Source of the DNA: Ornithodoros turicata
Lineage: Eukaryota > Arthropoda > Arachnida > Ixodida > Argasidae
Assembly: GCF_037126465.1 (NCBI RefSeq)
Contig: NW_026999318.1
Location: 2,700,447 to 2,764,446, forward strand
DNA length: 64,000 bases
Direction: 5' to 3'
In this document: positions 44,048 through 56,990 of the stretch, piece after piece
Layout of the letters: every line of letters begins with the position of its first letter
Position numbering within the stretch: position 1 is the stretch's first letter
Notes under the pieces: model-generated
The model's input: only the letters and a program-made list of their open reading frames with translations
Told to the model about the DNA's origin: nothing
Databases searched by the model: none
Program-made: the position numbers and the translations under genes

Positions 44048-45019
44048 TAATGGAAGCCCTTCCTAGTCGGCCAAAGTTCCTGACGCACGTTTTTCTTCTT
44101 ACTGCAATCATTATGCAGCACACGATGCTCCAATGGAATTGCCGTGGCTTACTCTCAAATTTAGATGATGTCAACGATCTTTTCGAAAAGTATAACACGT
44201 CATGCTTTTGTCTTCAAGAAACATATCTGAACACACAAACACAGAACCCACTGCGTAGACAAAATATTTTTAGAAGAGATTGAACTGACGCCACCCGAGC
44301 ATCTGGTGGTGTTGCGATCGTCACGCGAGGATCTCTCCCAACCAAAGCGGTACATCTAGTTACAGATTTGGAAGCTGTAGCTGTGCAGATGTGTCTAGAC
44401 AGGATAGTCACCATTTGCTCGTCTATTTGCCACCATCCGGCACAATTACACAAAAAGAATTAGAAAACTTGTGCAGCCAACTTCCTAGTCCTTTTATACT
44501 TCTAGGTGACTCTAACACTCACAATCCACTTTGGGGCAGTACAAGAACTGACACTCGATGGAAAATGTTAGAGAAATTTTTATTATCATCGTCCATTTTG
44601 AACACAGGGGCACCTACATACATACATACTTCAAGTCAGTCTCTCTCAGCCTTAGACTTGTCCTTTTGCAGTCCATCCTTGTTTCAAGAGATAGAATGGG
44701 TTGTAGAAGAAAACCCGCTTGGGAGTGACCACTTCCCAGTGGTGTTAAAATATCTTACGCCAGTGAACACTCTGACAACACGCCCTCCTAGATGGAAACT
44801 CCATCTAGCCGACTGGAAGCAGTTTTCAGAAAGAAGTGACCTGTCTTTAATTCCTATTGATAGCATAACGATAGAAGAAGCTAGTTGTCTTATCAGCAAC
44901 ATCATACTTGATGCAGCAACAGAATCCATTCCCCAGACTTCTGGTCGCTTCCCAAAGCGACCGAAACCCTGGTGGAATAATGAATGCGAGGAAACTCGCA
45001 TACTTCAAAATCGTGCATG

Positions 45020-47088
45020 CACTCTTAACTCCGTACCCTTTAGTAAAGGGTAAAAAATCGCAATATTTTATCCTTTATTTCATAAGCTACCAGGTACCCT
45101 CTGAGCGACCCCTTTTATACAAGTTACAAGGAAACCCACTAATTAGAGGTTACGGCCTTCAATCCAGCACCTGCCCGTAAAGGTTACGCCAACGTGCGGC
45201 TTTTTATACAGGATGTTCATTTTTATTCGCAACAGAGTAGCGCTGATTTGGCAGGTGGGTTATGTGAATTTTTGCTAATTAGTCGATCCGTAGTTACAAA
45301 CACATGCGTCAGGAAATGTCGGAAATGTTTGTAACTACGGATGGGTTAATTTGCGAAAATTAACATAACCCACCTGTCAAATGAGCGCTGGTGTGATGCG
45401 AATAAAAACAAACACCCTGTGCGTGGGATATCGACAGACACTTACAGAACACACCAAGGTACCAAAATGAACCAGCAGAAAAGGAGATCTTGAACATATG
45501 TATATTACAAAAACAGAAGTCTGTCGAGAGGTGACACATTGTGCACAAGTGCGATTCTGATGTGAGGAGAAACCATGGTCGCTTTACCATGTATGTGGAA
45601 AAAAGAACTATCTTCTAAGTGAGAAGCAATGCATAAAAGTGCGAGGAAGCTAGCGAGTCAAAACAACTGACCTATGTTTGCTAAGCTGAACACACCCAAC
45701 GAAATGGAGAATTGCAGCAGAAAAAAATTTATTCCACATTCGTGTTGCAGAGGCGAGCGCAAATGGCAATACAGTATTACATAAAACGCACACAACCTTG
45801 AGGAATATGAGTGTACAGTAACGCAGGAGACACTACATTACTGCGTTATCAGCGTTGGAGGCGCTCTGGGACGAGTTTGTGAGGTACTGCATTGCGCTGG
45901 TGACGGTATGTGAACCTGCATGTGGGATCCTGGGAACAAAAGTTTGGGCAATGAGAGTAACATTTACGGAACCATTCAAATCCGTACAAAGCACAAGGTA
46001 CAAATCAGCATAAATGCGGGAAGGCGTTCACTCCGCGATTGAGTCTTAGAATATCGTAAGAATACAACAAGTAGGAAGCTGCGAATTATATATCTCGATG
46101 CATATATCCGCAGCTCGCAAAATGCACGCCGGTGTATTGACTTGGCGACCAAGTAAGAGCAGAAAAGTAGCAAGCGTAAGTGGCGTTCATATGCAGGACC
46201 GCAAAACGCTTGCCATAATCACAACAAACATGCGCTAAGAGCTCTTGCTATCAAAATAACGCACGTACCTAGCACAAAATGTACACTTACCCAGTGTATG
46301 AAGTGTGTGAATTAGGGCTGCGGTGGTGACGTTCGTTTTCGGTTGTATATTCTTTGCAATCTTCGCACTCACTACACTTTCCCCTCAGAACATCGAAAAT
46401 ATACTTGTTTGCTAGCGACATCTAGCTTTTCCGGTGTTCCTGACGATACTATGATAAACGCGAGGAAAACCACTGATTAAAACAGATTACACTTGTTAAC
46501 GGACGGACGACGAGCGTTAAGCGTTTCAAGGAAACCGCTCTCAGTGTGGATAGACCTAGACCAGGCTCGGCTACGCAGCGAAATCGGAAATCTTGGTGGT
46601 TGCGGCATTGACAATTGTTTTCCACCCTTTAAAATGAAACATACTATCTGTATTTCAGACTGCGAACTTATAATCTGTGTTCATACAGCATTGATAACAT
46701 GTAGTTGACGTATAGGTGGCGCTGAAACAGATAAAAAATAACAGCGTAGATTCGCAACTGTCGTCTCGAATGGGAGGCTGAAACGTAGCATTATGCTGAA
46801 AAACAAAAGGAAAACAAACGATAAGAAACTAACAAAGAGATTATCGTTGGAGATTTCGCTTAGAAGTTACAGTGTCGGAGTAGAGGGTACATTTATAAGT
46901 TACAACAAGATGTTTTTGTTTTTTCCGAGATGTAACTTCTATTCGTGTTGTAAAGACATGACCTTGGTCGCTTTTAACCTCTAAATATACGTTACAGTGG
47001 TGTAACCTATAAGAAATCTCGAAATCTACGTCTATATAGATGTTACATGTTTCTAAAAGTTACAATAAAAGGTACGGGTTTAAGAGTG
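45020..47088. mobile_element. Non-autonomous DNA element 1 (CACTCTTAA ends), 2,069 bp
   Basis: The left end is CACTCTTAACTCCGTACCCT; the right end in reverse complement is CACTCTTAAACCCGTACCTT. TG flanks it on both sides (45018-45019 and 47089-47090), and removing it restores the LINE reading (NRA|WGT). Both subterminal zones are rich in GTTACA and AGGTTAC words. No ORF longer than 80 codons has a recognised domain. It contains a foldback MITE at 45208-45420. The element at 47633 is its sister. Confidence 0.84.
45208..45420. mobile_element. Foldback MITE inside DNA element 1
   Basis: Near-complete palindrome. ACAGGATGTTCATTTTTATT opens it and pairs with the right end, whose reverse complement is ACAGGGTGTTTGTTTTTATT. 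The inner arms GGTGGGTTATGT and CCGTAGTTACAAACA also pair, leaving a loop of about 20 bases. No coding; no clear target duplication was settled. Confidence 0.8.
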
Positions 47089-47632
47089 TGGGGTACATCT
47101 CGGAGATACCCCACCTCAGAAAACCTTTTACTTTTCAAAGAGGCAAGAGCAAAGGCCAGGTGGACACGAAAACAGGCTAAACGATCCTCTTGGCGAACTT
47201 TTGTATCTTCTCTATCTTGGAATACCCCGTCCAAAATTGTATGGGACAGACTTCGTAAAATCAGAGGAGAGCATATCAGTCATTCAGTCCCTCTTTTAGA
47301 AGTTAACGGTCATGTATGCGAAAGCCTAGAAGAACAGGCTAACGCGCTCGGGGAACACTTCCAAAGCATTTCAAGTTATGCCCATTATAGCAGTGATTTC
47401 CTTAAAATTAAACAAAGGGCTGAAAAACAAAAGCTTCCAGTAAATGGTGGAGACGGTTTTGGATATAACCAGCCCTTCACCATGGTAGAATTGTCACGCT
47501 CCTTGTTGTCAGCAAAAGCGACTGCTCCAGGCCCAGACCGTATTACATATTCAATGCTTGAAAACCTGTCTGACATATTAAAAAAAATGTGTACTTCAGT
47601 TCTTCAACCATGTTTGGATACAGAGGACACTA

Positions 47633-48923
47633 CACTCTAAATCTGGTACCTTCTAGTAAAGGGTAAAAATTTCAAAATTTTTACCCTCTATTTCACAAGT
47701 TACTCTGTTAACCTATAGATAATACCCTCTATAAACGTTACACAGATCACCTATAAATAGAGGTTTCTGTTTCCTAGCCGCCACACCGACGTAAAAGTTA
47801 CAGTTTCGCCAGGCATGGCTGTTTCTAAGACGCCGGTCTCTTAACAGACGCTACAGTACAAATGATGCTCAAAATGTGATATCATCAGTGCAGAACGCAC
47901 GCTGTCATTCGCAACATATAGCTATAATACACGTAATTAATCTAAAGGCATCCATTGGCGAAAAGCGAGTGATCACTACGTGTACAGATTCATATGCACA
48001 ACAAATGAAAGAAAGAAATATTTGCAACTGCAGCATATGTATTATTTAATTGGCAAACCTGGGACTACAACCAAGGCAAGAGCACGAAGACGTCACAATA
48101 TCAACACTTCAGCTGTGGTGAACGACATTCAGTTTCAAGGAGGCATGCTCTTTACAGTCCTCCCGTTGTTGCAACTCCCTCTCCAGTGCGCCGGAAACAT
48201 TTCTATTCTTTTCTCATATGTCAGAATGACACATCAGCGACGAGGCTACGGTTAATGAGAAGCACACGAAGAAGTAAATCACAAGGATGACAAAGAACTA
48301 AGCAAATAATGGACGTAACATACACACGTACACACTGTACTGAACCGTTGAACCGTGTTGGAGAGACAGACTGTGCTGCGATTAATGTTCCTAGATTGTC
48401 CAGCGAAAACGTAACTACGTAAACTTTGTAGTGAATGTACACGTAGAAATACCCTGATAAAGTTCCATCACTTCAGCCTTGTGCTTTCTTCACAATTCAG
48501 AACACCATCCGCAGTTCGTGCAGACGCAGAGACAGAATAACGACACACGCACAATGATCCTAAACTCCCGTACTGAATGATTGAATGTGCGGCTTGAACG
48601 AGGACACAGTGGCTTTTGAGCAGTACCTTTTATAGAGGTTACCTTGCAAAGAAACAAGAAAAACAAACGAAGGAAATTCAAACGCTGAATTTGTTTAGAA
48701 GTTACAACGTTCCTATAAAGGATACAGTTATAAGTTACGACAATTGGATTTCCATTGTCCTCTGAAGTAACCTCTATTGCTCCTCCAGTGTCACGTTACA
48801 AGTCGTGTTTAACCTATAAGTAGATGTATCGGACGTGTAACCTTTACGATATTTGGAAATCTACGTCTATATAAAGGTTACACCTTGTTAAAAGTTACAA
48901 TAAAGGGAACCGAGTTAAGAGTG
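47633..48923. mobile_element. Non-autonomous DNA element 2 (CACTCT ends), 1,291 bp
   Basis: The left end is CACTCTAAATCTGGTACCTT; the right end in reverse complement is CACTCTTAACTCGGTTCCCT. TA flanks it on both sides (47631-47632 and 48924-48925), and removal rejoins LINE coding (QRTL|PSAWK). AAGTTACA and ACCTATA words repeat near both ends. It is related to element 1 mainly at its ends; the centre differs. No transposase is seen. Confidence 0.83.
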
Positions 48924-51374
48924 TACCGTCTGCGTGGAAAATTGCCACCATAATCCCCCTCCTGAGACCAGGGAAGGAAGCCTCTTGTCCTGCCAGTTAT
49001 CGTCCCATCGCTCTCACAAGCTGTATAGGCAAAACTTTTGAGCGAATGGTGAATAACCGATTGGTTCATTTTCTTGAAATGAATAAGTGTCTATCAGAAT
49101 TTCAGTCTGGTTTTCGAACGGGGTGCTCCACAATGGATCACCTCGTTCGTCTAGAAACAACCATTCGTGAAGCTTTTGTCAGGAGGCAACACTGCTGTTC
49201 AGTTTTCTTCGACTTGGAAAAAGCATATGACACTGCGTGGCGATACGGTATCCTACAGGATCTCCATTCGTTCGGTATACGGGGTCGTCTTTTGAAATGT
49301 ATTGCTGACTTCCTTCAACACAGAACATTTAGAGTTCAGCTGGGAACAACCTTATCACATTTGTTTGAGCTGGAGAATGGTGTCCCGCAGGGATCTGTTC
49401 TCAGCGTCACGTTATTCCTTATCAAAACCAACTCTATAGCCAGTGTCATCCCACCCTCTATATCATTTTCTTTGTATGTGGATGACATCCAGATGTCTTG
49501 TTGTTCTGCGAACTTACCCAGATGTGAACGACAGATGCAACTCTGTATAAATAAAATGGCAAAATGGTCCTCACATAACGGGTTTAAATTATCTACTGAA
49601 AAAACAATCTGTGTTCATTTCTCGAGAATCAGAGGAATGTTTCTGTCTCCTAAGCTGGAACTTAATAAACAAGATATCCTTGTAAAATCTGAATGCAAGT
49701 TTCTTGGGATCACGTTCGATTCAAAGCTTACTTTGAAGCCCCATATTCAAAACCTGAAGGCAAAGTGTATTATGTCATTGAATCTACTGAAAATCCTCTC
49801 TCACAGATCTTGGGGTGCAGATCAGGAGACACTTCGCCGTGTATACACTGCCTGCATTCGCTCCAAGATAGATTATGACTCTATCGTCTACGGCTCAGGC
49901 CGCCAATCCGTATTGAAGTTCCTGGACACTGTACATCACCAAGGGCTCAGGCTTGTCCTTGGTGCGTTCCGCACCTCTCCAGTTGAAAGTCTCTATGTAG
50001 AATCAGATGAATATTCGTTGAATAGAAGACGATTTTATCTTGGGGTGTCATATGCACTAAGAATAAGGGGTTATCCACAACACCCTGCACTCACTTGTGT
50101 TAAAAGTACACACTTCAAACAGCTGTTTATTAACAGACCTTCAGTAGTTCCCCCTCTTTCAATGAGAATTGAACGAGATATTGAGGATCACAGTTTTTCT
50201 TCCTATGATTACCAAGTTGTAAAATAGTCCCACCTTGGCAACCACCGCCAAGGTATGATACTACATTGACTAAGTACAGCAAACACAACACCTCTACACA
50301 AGTACTACAGCAAGAATTTTAACACGTGAGGAAAAGTTTTGGGACTCACACAGAAATTTACACGGACGGATCAAAGTCTAGCGCAGGAGTGACCTGTGCC
50401 ATGACTTGTGGCACATGCGTGAGGTCACATCGTCTAAACAGTATAGCATCTATCTTAACTGCAGAAATCTATGCCATCATCCTTGCACTTAACCACATTC
50501 TTCAAGGTTGCATCCGGTCAGCAGTAATATATACAGATTCTTTAGGTTCTGTTAATGCTATTTGTAGCACACGCAAACCAAATAATTTTTTGATACAGCG
50601 TGCACAGTCCTTAATCAGCATGGCACAGAATAGGGGATATTCGGTTATTTTATGCTGGGTGCCTAGCCACACAGGCATACAAGGAAATGAGTTTGTCGAC
50701 CGGGCTGCTGCTGCTGCAGCTTCAAAAGATGTCAGTCCTTTCGAGATACCCATGCAAGATATTAGGGCAGCACTTAGGAAATCACTGTACACAAAATGGC
50801 AGAGATTCTGGAACACTCAGACACAAAACAAGCTACACTTGATTAAACAACACATCCAAAGGTATGGAGACCGCCAGGAAAATCGTCTCGTGAGTGTTCT
50901 GCGAACGAGGTTGCGGATAGGCCACACCTTCCTTACGCACAAATTTTTACTCTGTGGAGAAGAGCCGCCACTGTGTGAAAACTGTGGTGAACTCCTCTCT
51001 GTCATCCACATTCTTATCACCTGCCCACACCACGAAATCCATCGTCAACACCATTTCACAGAGTTTTATACGTATTTTTTGCTCTTCATCCAGCGCTCGT
51101 GCTTGGCGATGAGGCTATTATCCCTTTCAGTAGAATTTTTAATTTTTTAAGAGACATTGGAATCGTAAGTCTTGTGTGGAGTTAGTCTTGTATTTTTATT
51201 TATTTATTTTGAATACTGTTAGTCCCAAGTGGGACCGAAGATGTTGACTATTTTAGATGTTACTTCTCCCCTTTTTAAGTATTGCACCTACATTTTACTA
51301 GTCTAATTTTAATCGCAGTGTTGGCGCATTATGGCTGTGTTGTCAATGCGCCATTAAAATTCCAATCATCATCA

Positions 51375-53977
51375 ACAATGGTAGAGCTCCAGCGAGCATT
51401 GTCCTCAGTGAAGGTCAGTGCTCCTGGTCCAGATAGGGTCACCTATACCATGATCACCCACTTATCAGAGGAATCCAAATTTTGTCTTCTAAACTTCTTC
51501 AACAAAGTCTGAGATAACGGGCAGATGCCAACAGCATGGAAGGTAGCAACTGTAATTCCACTTCTTAAACCTGGCAAAGAAGCATCAAATCCCACCAGCT
51601 ACAGGCCCATTGCCCTCACCAGCTGTGTGGACAAAACATTCGAAAGAATTGTCAAGAACGGACTAGTATACTATCTTGAACGCAATAACTGTCTGGATAA
51701 GTACCAATGTGGATTCCGAGCTGCACGTTCAACGACAGACCATCTTGTTCGCTTGGAGACCACAATCCGAGAAGCCTTTGTCAGGCGTAATCACTGTGCC
51801 TCGGTATTCTTCGATTTAGAAAAGGCATATGATACCGCGTGGAGGTATGGTATCATACGGGATCTGTACCTTTTAGGGATACGGGGCCGGCTTTTACGCT
51901 GCGTCATTAACTTTCTCCAAGATAGAACTTTCATGGTCCAACTGGGCAGCACTCTGTCACAACCATTTCTACAGGAGAATGGAGTTCCTCAGGGCTCCGT
52001 GCTTGGTGTGACATTATTCATTATGAAAATGAACTCCATAGCCACTGTAATTCCTCCGTCTATATCGTATTCGCTCTATGTTGATGACACCCGAATCTCT
52101 TACTCGTCTGCAAATTTGGCAACTTGTGAGAGGCAGTTACAACTAGCAATAAACAGATTGGTTAAATGGGCAGACCAGAATGGATTTATGTTATCTTCGG
52201 AAAAGACTATTTGTGTTCTGTTTACCAGGAAAAAGGGACTACTTCCAAACCCTACACTTTCCATGAATGGTGAGGACATTGCTGTTCGAGAAGAACACAA
52301 ATTTCTGGGAATGGTATTTGATAGAAAGCTTACGTTTTTGCCGCACATCAAACAACTAAAAGCAAAATGCATAAAGTATTTCAATCTCATGAAAGTTATC
52401 GCTCACAGGTCTTTGGGAGCAGATAGAACAACCCTCCACAAAATATATGCATCAGTAATTCGGTCCAAGATGGACTATGGTTGTGTTGTTTTTGTTTACA
52501 GTTCTGCTCGTACGTCAGTCCTCAAGTTAATTGACCCAGTACATCATCAGGGCCTGCGGTTAGCTCTTGGAGCTTTCCGCACCTCACCAGTGGAAAGTTT
52601 GTAGGTCGAGTCCAGTGAGTGGTCTCTGGACAGACGACGGGCTTACCTCACTATTCTTCATGGTCTTAAAGTCAAAAGCCATTGTCAGAATCCAGCTCTG
52701 CCTTGTGTCCAAGACACACCGCTTCAGCGACTGTTTGTACACAGACCATCAGTGGCATGGCCTCCTAGCATGCGAGCTTTGCAATATCAAGACTTTCATA
52801 ACTTTTTATATCAGGATTCCTGGATCCTAGAACAGGGTGACGAAAGTGCTCCTTGGCGATCACAGCCACAGCTCAACTACTCCTTAACTAAGTACAATAA
52901 AAAGGATACGTCGCACTTAGTCCTTCAGCAGTCCTTCGAATTAAAACGTTCCTTTGGCGACCACAGTGAAATATACACAGTTGGGTCACGGACTGCGGAC
53001 AGCGTTTCCTGCGCCATGGTATCTGCAGCAGTGACACGGTCGCACCGTTTAAATCCAGCAGCACCCACTTTTGCTGCTGAAGTATACGCACTGATCTTGG
53101 CACTTAATTTTATATTGCAAACAGGTATTAAATCTGGAGTAATTTACACAGACTCTCTTAGCTCTCTGCATGCTATGAGTAGTCTGCAGCGGGCTAAGAA
53201 CCTTCTAGTTCATAGAGCACGTTCTTTGGCCAGTAGGATAATAAACAGAGGTTATAACTTAAGATTTTGTTGGGTGCCCAGCCACATGGGTATCCCATGA
53301 AATTAACTTGCAGATCGAGCCGCAGCAGCAGCTCTTTCATCAGAAATTACCCCATTCGACATCCCTTTCCATGACTTCAGACGTGCATTAAAAGAGGCCA
53401 CTAATGAAATATGGCAGCAGTTCTGGGATGAACAAACTCCGAACAAGCTTCATCTCACAAAACCACACATAGGGCATAAGATACATGCAGTCCAGCAACG
53501 CCTCCAAGAGGTGCTGAGACACAGGCTCAGAATTGGGCATACATTTTTGTCGCACGGCCACCTACTTCGTGGAGAGGAGCCACCGCAGTGCACCCATTGT
53601 AACGAGCAACTGTCCATCCTTCACATTCTCATCACATGCCCACAACATGAACCTCATCGCCAGCGCTACTTCACTGAATGCTATAAGCATTGTACACCTC
53701 TTCACCCAGCACTCTTGTTGGGTGATGAGCCTGTCATTCCTTTTGAGAATGTCCAGAACTTTTTTATGGACATAGGCCTGCTTGGGAGCCTATAGCTTTT
53801 TAGTTAGTTTCCGCAAGAAAACTTTACACACACTTCTTTTAATTACATCAGTATATTATTAGGTTGAATTTCAGTCACTTTTTTCTGATAACTTAATTCA
53901 TCTGTGTTCATAACCGTGTTTGGTGCATTATGACCTTTGTAGTCGCTGCGCCATAAAAACTCTAATCATCATCATCA
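51375..53977 (+). pseudogene. I-clade LINE copy C, right part (reverse transcriptase, RNase H, 3' end)
   Basis: It continues copy C after the copy D insertion. TMVELQRALSSVKVSAPGPD starts it. Then come VIPLLKPGKEASNPTSYRPI, FDLEKAYDTAWRYGI, NGVPQGSVLG and YVDDTRIS, in a 359-residue frame to 52604 that ends at a TAG inside VESL. RNase H follows at 52752-53300; its first catalytic Asp is replaced (YTVGSR for YTDGS), and a TGA and TAA break IP..N.LADRA. The zinc motif CTHCNEQLSILHILITC is intact at 53511-53795. The 3' hairpin is at 53921-53953 and the tail is CTAATCATCATCATC. Confidence 0.86.
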
Positions 53978-56408
53978 GTGTCTATCTGGCCGCGTTCACG
54001 AGAGGTACCGTCAGGGACGACCATGAAAGGCGCTTTGATCGGCAGCAGCCAACTAAAGTTTCTGGGCAGGGACAGGTTGCCCATCGACCTATCGGTGAGC
54101 ATCCTGACGTTCAGCTACCCTGGGGCAACAGCTGCTGGGCTGACACAGAGGGTCCGAAGGCTCGACCTCTACATGCTAGACTTCATCGGTTCTACGTTGG
54201 GGGCAACGACTTGCAAAATGGCAGAATGGCCCGGGAGCTGATACGGGACATCTCGGTAAGCGCAAGTCTGTTTATGCCGTCGGTATATCCTGCTTTTGTT
54301 TAATTTATTCTCTCTGCCATTTTAGGTTTTAATTCATGAGCTCAGAAGGCACGCCTGTCATATCTTCGTGTTTCGTCTCATGCCACAGCTCAGAAAGCCC
54401 TCGGTTTCGCCCGAAATCAAAAGGTACAACAAACTGCTGGCCCGCCTCCCTCAAGTCTCCCTGGGGTGCGTCACCCTACTGAATATAGACGTAAGTATTA
54501 GATGTTATTGCAGTGGGCTGGCCCGCGCGTAACACGTGTATCACCAGCCGTTTGTTCGTTTCAGAAGCTTTCTCGCGTAACATGTTTGCCATGCAGCACA
54601 AGGTCCTCACGAAAGACAAGGTGCCAGAGCCGGGAACGCTCGCCAGGGACGGCTACCATATATCCCAGGGCCGGGGCCTTTCCTGTCTTGCAGGAATAAT
54701 TTCCCTGGCCTTGGTGAAGCGATACGGAACGTATCTGAAAGGCAAGAGCACGCAACAATGGAGCTACCGGAGGAAGCCAAAAGCCTGCAACAGATGTGGA
54801 GCAAAGGGTATTCGTGCGGACAGAGAGACTCTTCGCCGCATATACAGTTCTGTTGTTCGTTCTAAACTACATTATGGATGTGTTGCATATGGATCAGCAC
54901 GCTTATCAGTCCTGAAAGCTCTCGACCCAGTGCACCACCTTGGCTTGCGGCTGGTACTTGGAGCTTTTAGAACCACACCGGTTCAAAGCTTGTATGTTGA
55001 GTCAAACGAGTGGTCCTTGGAAAGGCGACGCTTTTACCTTGCAGTGTCTTATGGGCTAAGAGTAAGGAGCTATCCACATCATCCTGCACACTAGACTGTA
55101 ACGAGCACTCGTTTCCAACGGCTCTTTATTAAGAAGACAAATGCTGTGGCTCCATTTAGTATTCGTGTCCAGCGGGATGTAGAAGGTTACAATTTTACAA
55201 GCTATAATCTACCGCCCTTGTTGTGCAGTAAGCTGGTATCTCCTTGGCATCCACCTGTACAACATGATACAACTCTTCTGAAATTTGATATACGGAAATG
55301 CCCAGCTTTGCAAATACAACAAGAATTTGAAGCCCTCAAGAAAAATTTTGGCGACCATGTGGAGATATACACTGATGCTTCGAAAACGAATACAGGAGTA
55401 TCATGTGCCATGGTATCTGGTGTATACCCTAGGCCACACCGTTTAAGCAATATTTTGTCAATTTTTAGTGCTGAGGTTTATGCCATTATTCTTGCGCTCA
55501 ACCACATCTTGCAAACACACACATCATCATCCCTTATATACACAGACTCTCTTAGTGGAGTGCATGCCATATGGGTCTCCACATGCACAAAAACCTGCTC
55601 GTAAGACGAGCACAGTATCTTGCGAGTCTTATACAAGGAAAGGGCAACAGTTTATGCATTTGTTGGGTGCCCAGCCATGTAGGCATAAAGGGAAATGAGA
55701 GCGCGGATCGTGCTGCCGCTGCTGCTCAGGATACCGTTACGACATTTGAGATTCCTCTCAGTGATCTCCTGAGAGACCTCAGATATGTTATCTACAAGGA
55801 ATGGCAAAGCTTTTGGGACACGCAGACTCTGAACAAATTGCACACTATCAAACCTCGGATAAAACAGTGTGTCCAACAGTTCGAAAATCGATTAAATGAA
55901 GTTGTATCCAGCCGTCTGAGAGCTGGACACACCTTAATAACACACGGGTATCTTCCCTGAGGCGAGGAGATACCACAGTGCGAGCATTGCGGGACAGCCT
56001 TGTCCGTTACGCATATACTCATAGTTTGCACCCATCACGAACGCCATCGTGAACAACACTTCTTACTGTTTTACAAGTATAGGATTCCTTTTCACCCAGC
56101 GCTTTTGCTGGGGGACGAGCCTCTCATCAGTTTTAACCATGTGTACAACTTTATAAGAGACATAGGTTACCTGAGCGACCTCTGAACATGGAAATATTTT
56201 CACTGCTTTTTACCTTTCCTGTTTTGACTTTATATGAAATCGATTATTTTTAACTAGCTTTGATTCATACCATTGTCGTGGCGCTCTATGCCCAAAGTTG
56301 CCTTTGCGCCATTAAAATCCTAATCATCATCATCATCAGCTTTGGCTGTTTGATTCGCTGGGCGCCTCAGCTGCTGTCACCAGAATTACATTGGAGATGA
56401 AATAAATT
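53978..56408 (+). pseudogene. SGNH-hydrolase-like gene with zinc-knuckle end, split by LINE copies
   Basis: Exon 1 (53978-54255) encodes GALIGSSQLKFL (block I, Gly-Ser-Ser in place of GDS), FSYPGAT and, after a one-base shift near 54185, FYVGGNDLQNG (the GxND block). Exon 2 (54326-54490) encodes VLIHELRRHACHIFVFRLMP and ends GAC|GTAAGT. Exon 3 (acceptor near 54550-54564) encodes SRNMFAMQHKV, RDGYH (block V Asp-x-x-His) and GRGLSCLAGI, then CNRCGAKG. LINE copy E interrupts here; CFDSLGASAAVTRI and a stop overlapping AATAAA follow at 56339-56408. SGNH proteins are esterases or lipases; the start is missing because copy C abuts exon 1. It could be part of a mobile element rather than a host gene. 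Confidence 0.6.
54809..56338 (+). pseudogene. I-clade LINE copy E, 5'-truncated, inside the SGNH-like gene
   Basis: It starts in the reverse transcriptase thumb (DRETLRRIYSSVVRSKLHYG). Then come YVESNEWSLERRRFYLAVSY, RNase H (YTDASKTNTGVSCAMVSGVY; FSAEVYAIILALNHIL; YTDSLSG; NESADRAAAA) and the zinc motif CEHCGTALSVTHILIVC. Stops or frame changes lie at 55093, near 55580 and at 55958. The hairpin TGGCGC...GCGCCA is at 56279-56311 and the tail is CTAATCATCATCATCATC. All RNase H acids remain. Confidence 0.85.
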
Positions 56409-56990
56409 GGTGCTTGTGCTATGAAGCAGTTGGCATTCCCTGTCAGTCATCTGTGTTCCTATTTTTTCCTTTCGCCTGAATACGTTAGGCGCTAAAAAAA
56501 GGGGAGTGTCGCGCGGGACAGCGATCGCCTGTGGTGTAATTCAGGTTCCGGAAAAAATGGTCCTGCTCAAACGGCCGACTGTCTTGATGACGACGACAGA
56601 CTATAAAAAGAAAGGGAGGGGGCAGTTCGGCATCAAAACCTGCATTTTCAGGAGCTGTGCTTTAGATAGCGGAGAGCACCATGTGGTACCGGGTACTCCG
56701 AATAAATGAGAATTTATAGTCTAATCGAATGTCATGCTGGAATTGTTCTCTTTTTTTTCACACGCGTAATGACTATGACGTATGGGACGTCTCAGAAACA
56801 TGACATAAGACGACTGAAGAGGAACCCTAAGACACTCCGCTAAAGTTTACTGGCCATCCACACGTAAATAAACCTGAACGGAAACCAACTGTGCCTGAAA
56901 CCAGGATCTCATTAATGAAAAGAAATGGGCTGGAGCTTCAGGTAGCTGTACTTTTTATTTCCAGTGATCGTTCATGCAGTTCTGTCTTAC
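56409..56990. other. No gene recognised
   Basis: The 3' flank of the SGNH-like gene. The short frame 56506-56709 has no known motif. An AATAAA at 56700 has no partner gene. Confidence 0.35.

Larger units (their letters stand above)
44080..51140 (+). pseudogene. I-clade LINE ORF2, copy D (interrupted twice)
   Basis: Order: endonuclease from MLQWNCRGLLSNLDDVNDLF and LQET (44080-45019), with a TGA at 44282 and GSDHFPVVL near 44730. The linker restarts after the first insertion at 47091 (TSRRYPTSENLLLFKEARAK). Reverse transcriptase start APGPDRITYSML runs to 47630. After the second insertion (48924) come SAWKIATIIPLLRPGKEA, FDLEKAYDTAWRYG, NGVPQGSVLS and YVDDIQMS, open to 50227. RNase H is at 50326-51150 (YTDGSKSS, TAEIYAIILAL, YTDSLGS, NEFVDRAAA), with zinc motif CENCGELLSVIHILITC. 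The 393-residue reverse transcriptase frame at 49046-50227 is undisturbed. Confidence 0.86.
43463..51374 (+). mobile_element. I-clade LINE copy D, inserted in copy C
   Basis: It is flanked by ACAATGGTAGAG at 43451-43462 and 51375-51386. It has a GC-rich leader (CCCCCGCAGGGGGCTCCGGC onward), a minisatellite, a short ORF1 tail, ORF2, and a 3' end with hairpin TGGCGCATT...AATGCGCCA (51322-51353) and CCAATCATCATC. Two DNA elements (45020-47088 and 47633-48923) lie inside ORF2. Without them the copy is about 4.55 kb, shorter than copy A, because most of ORF1 is missing. Confidence 0.86.
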
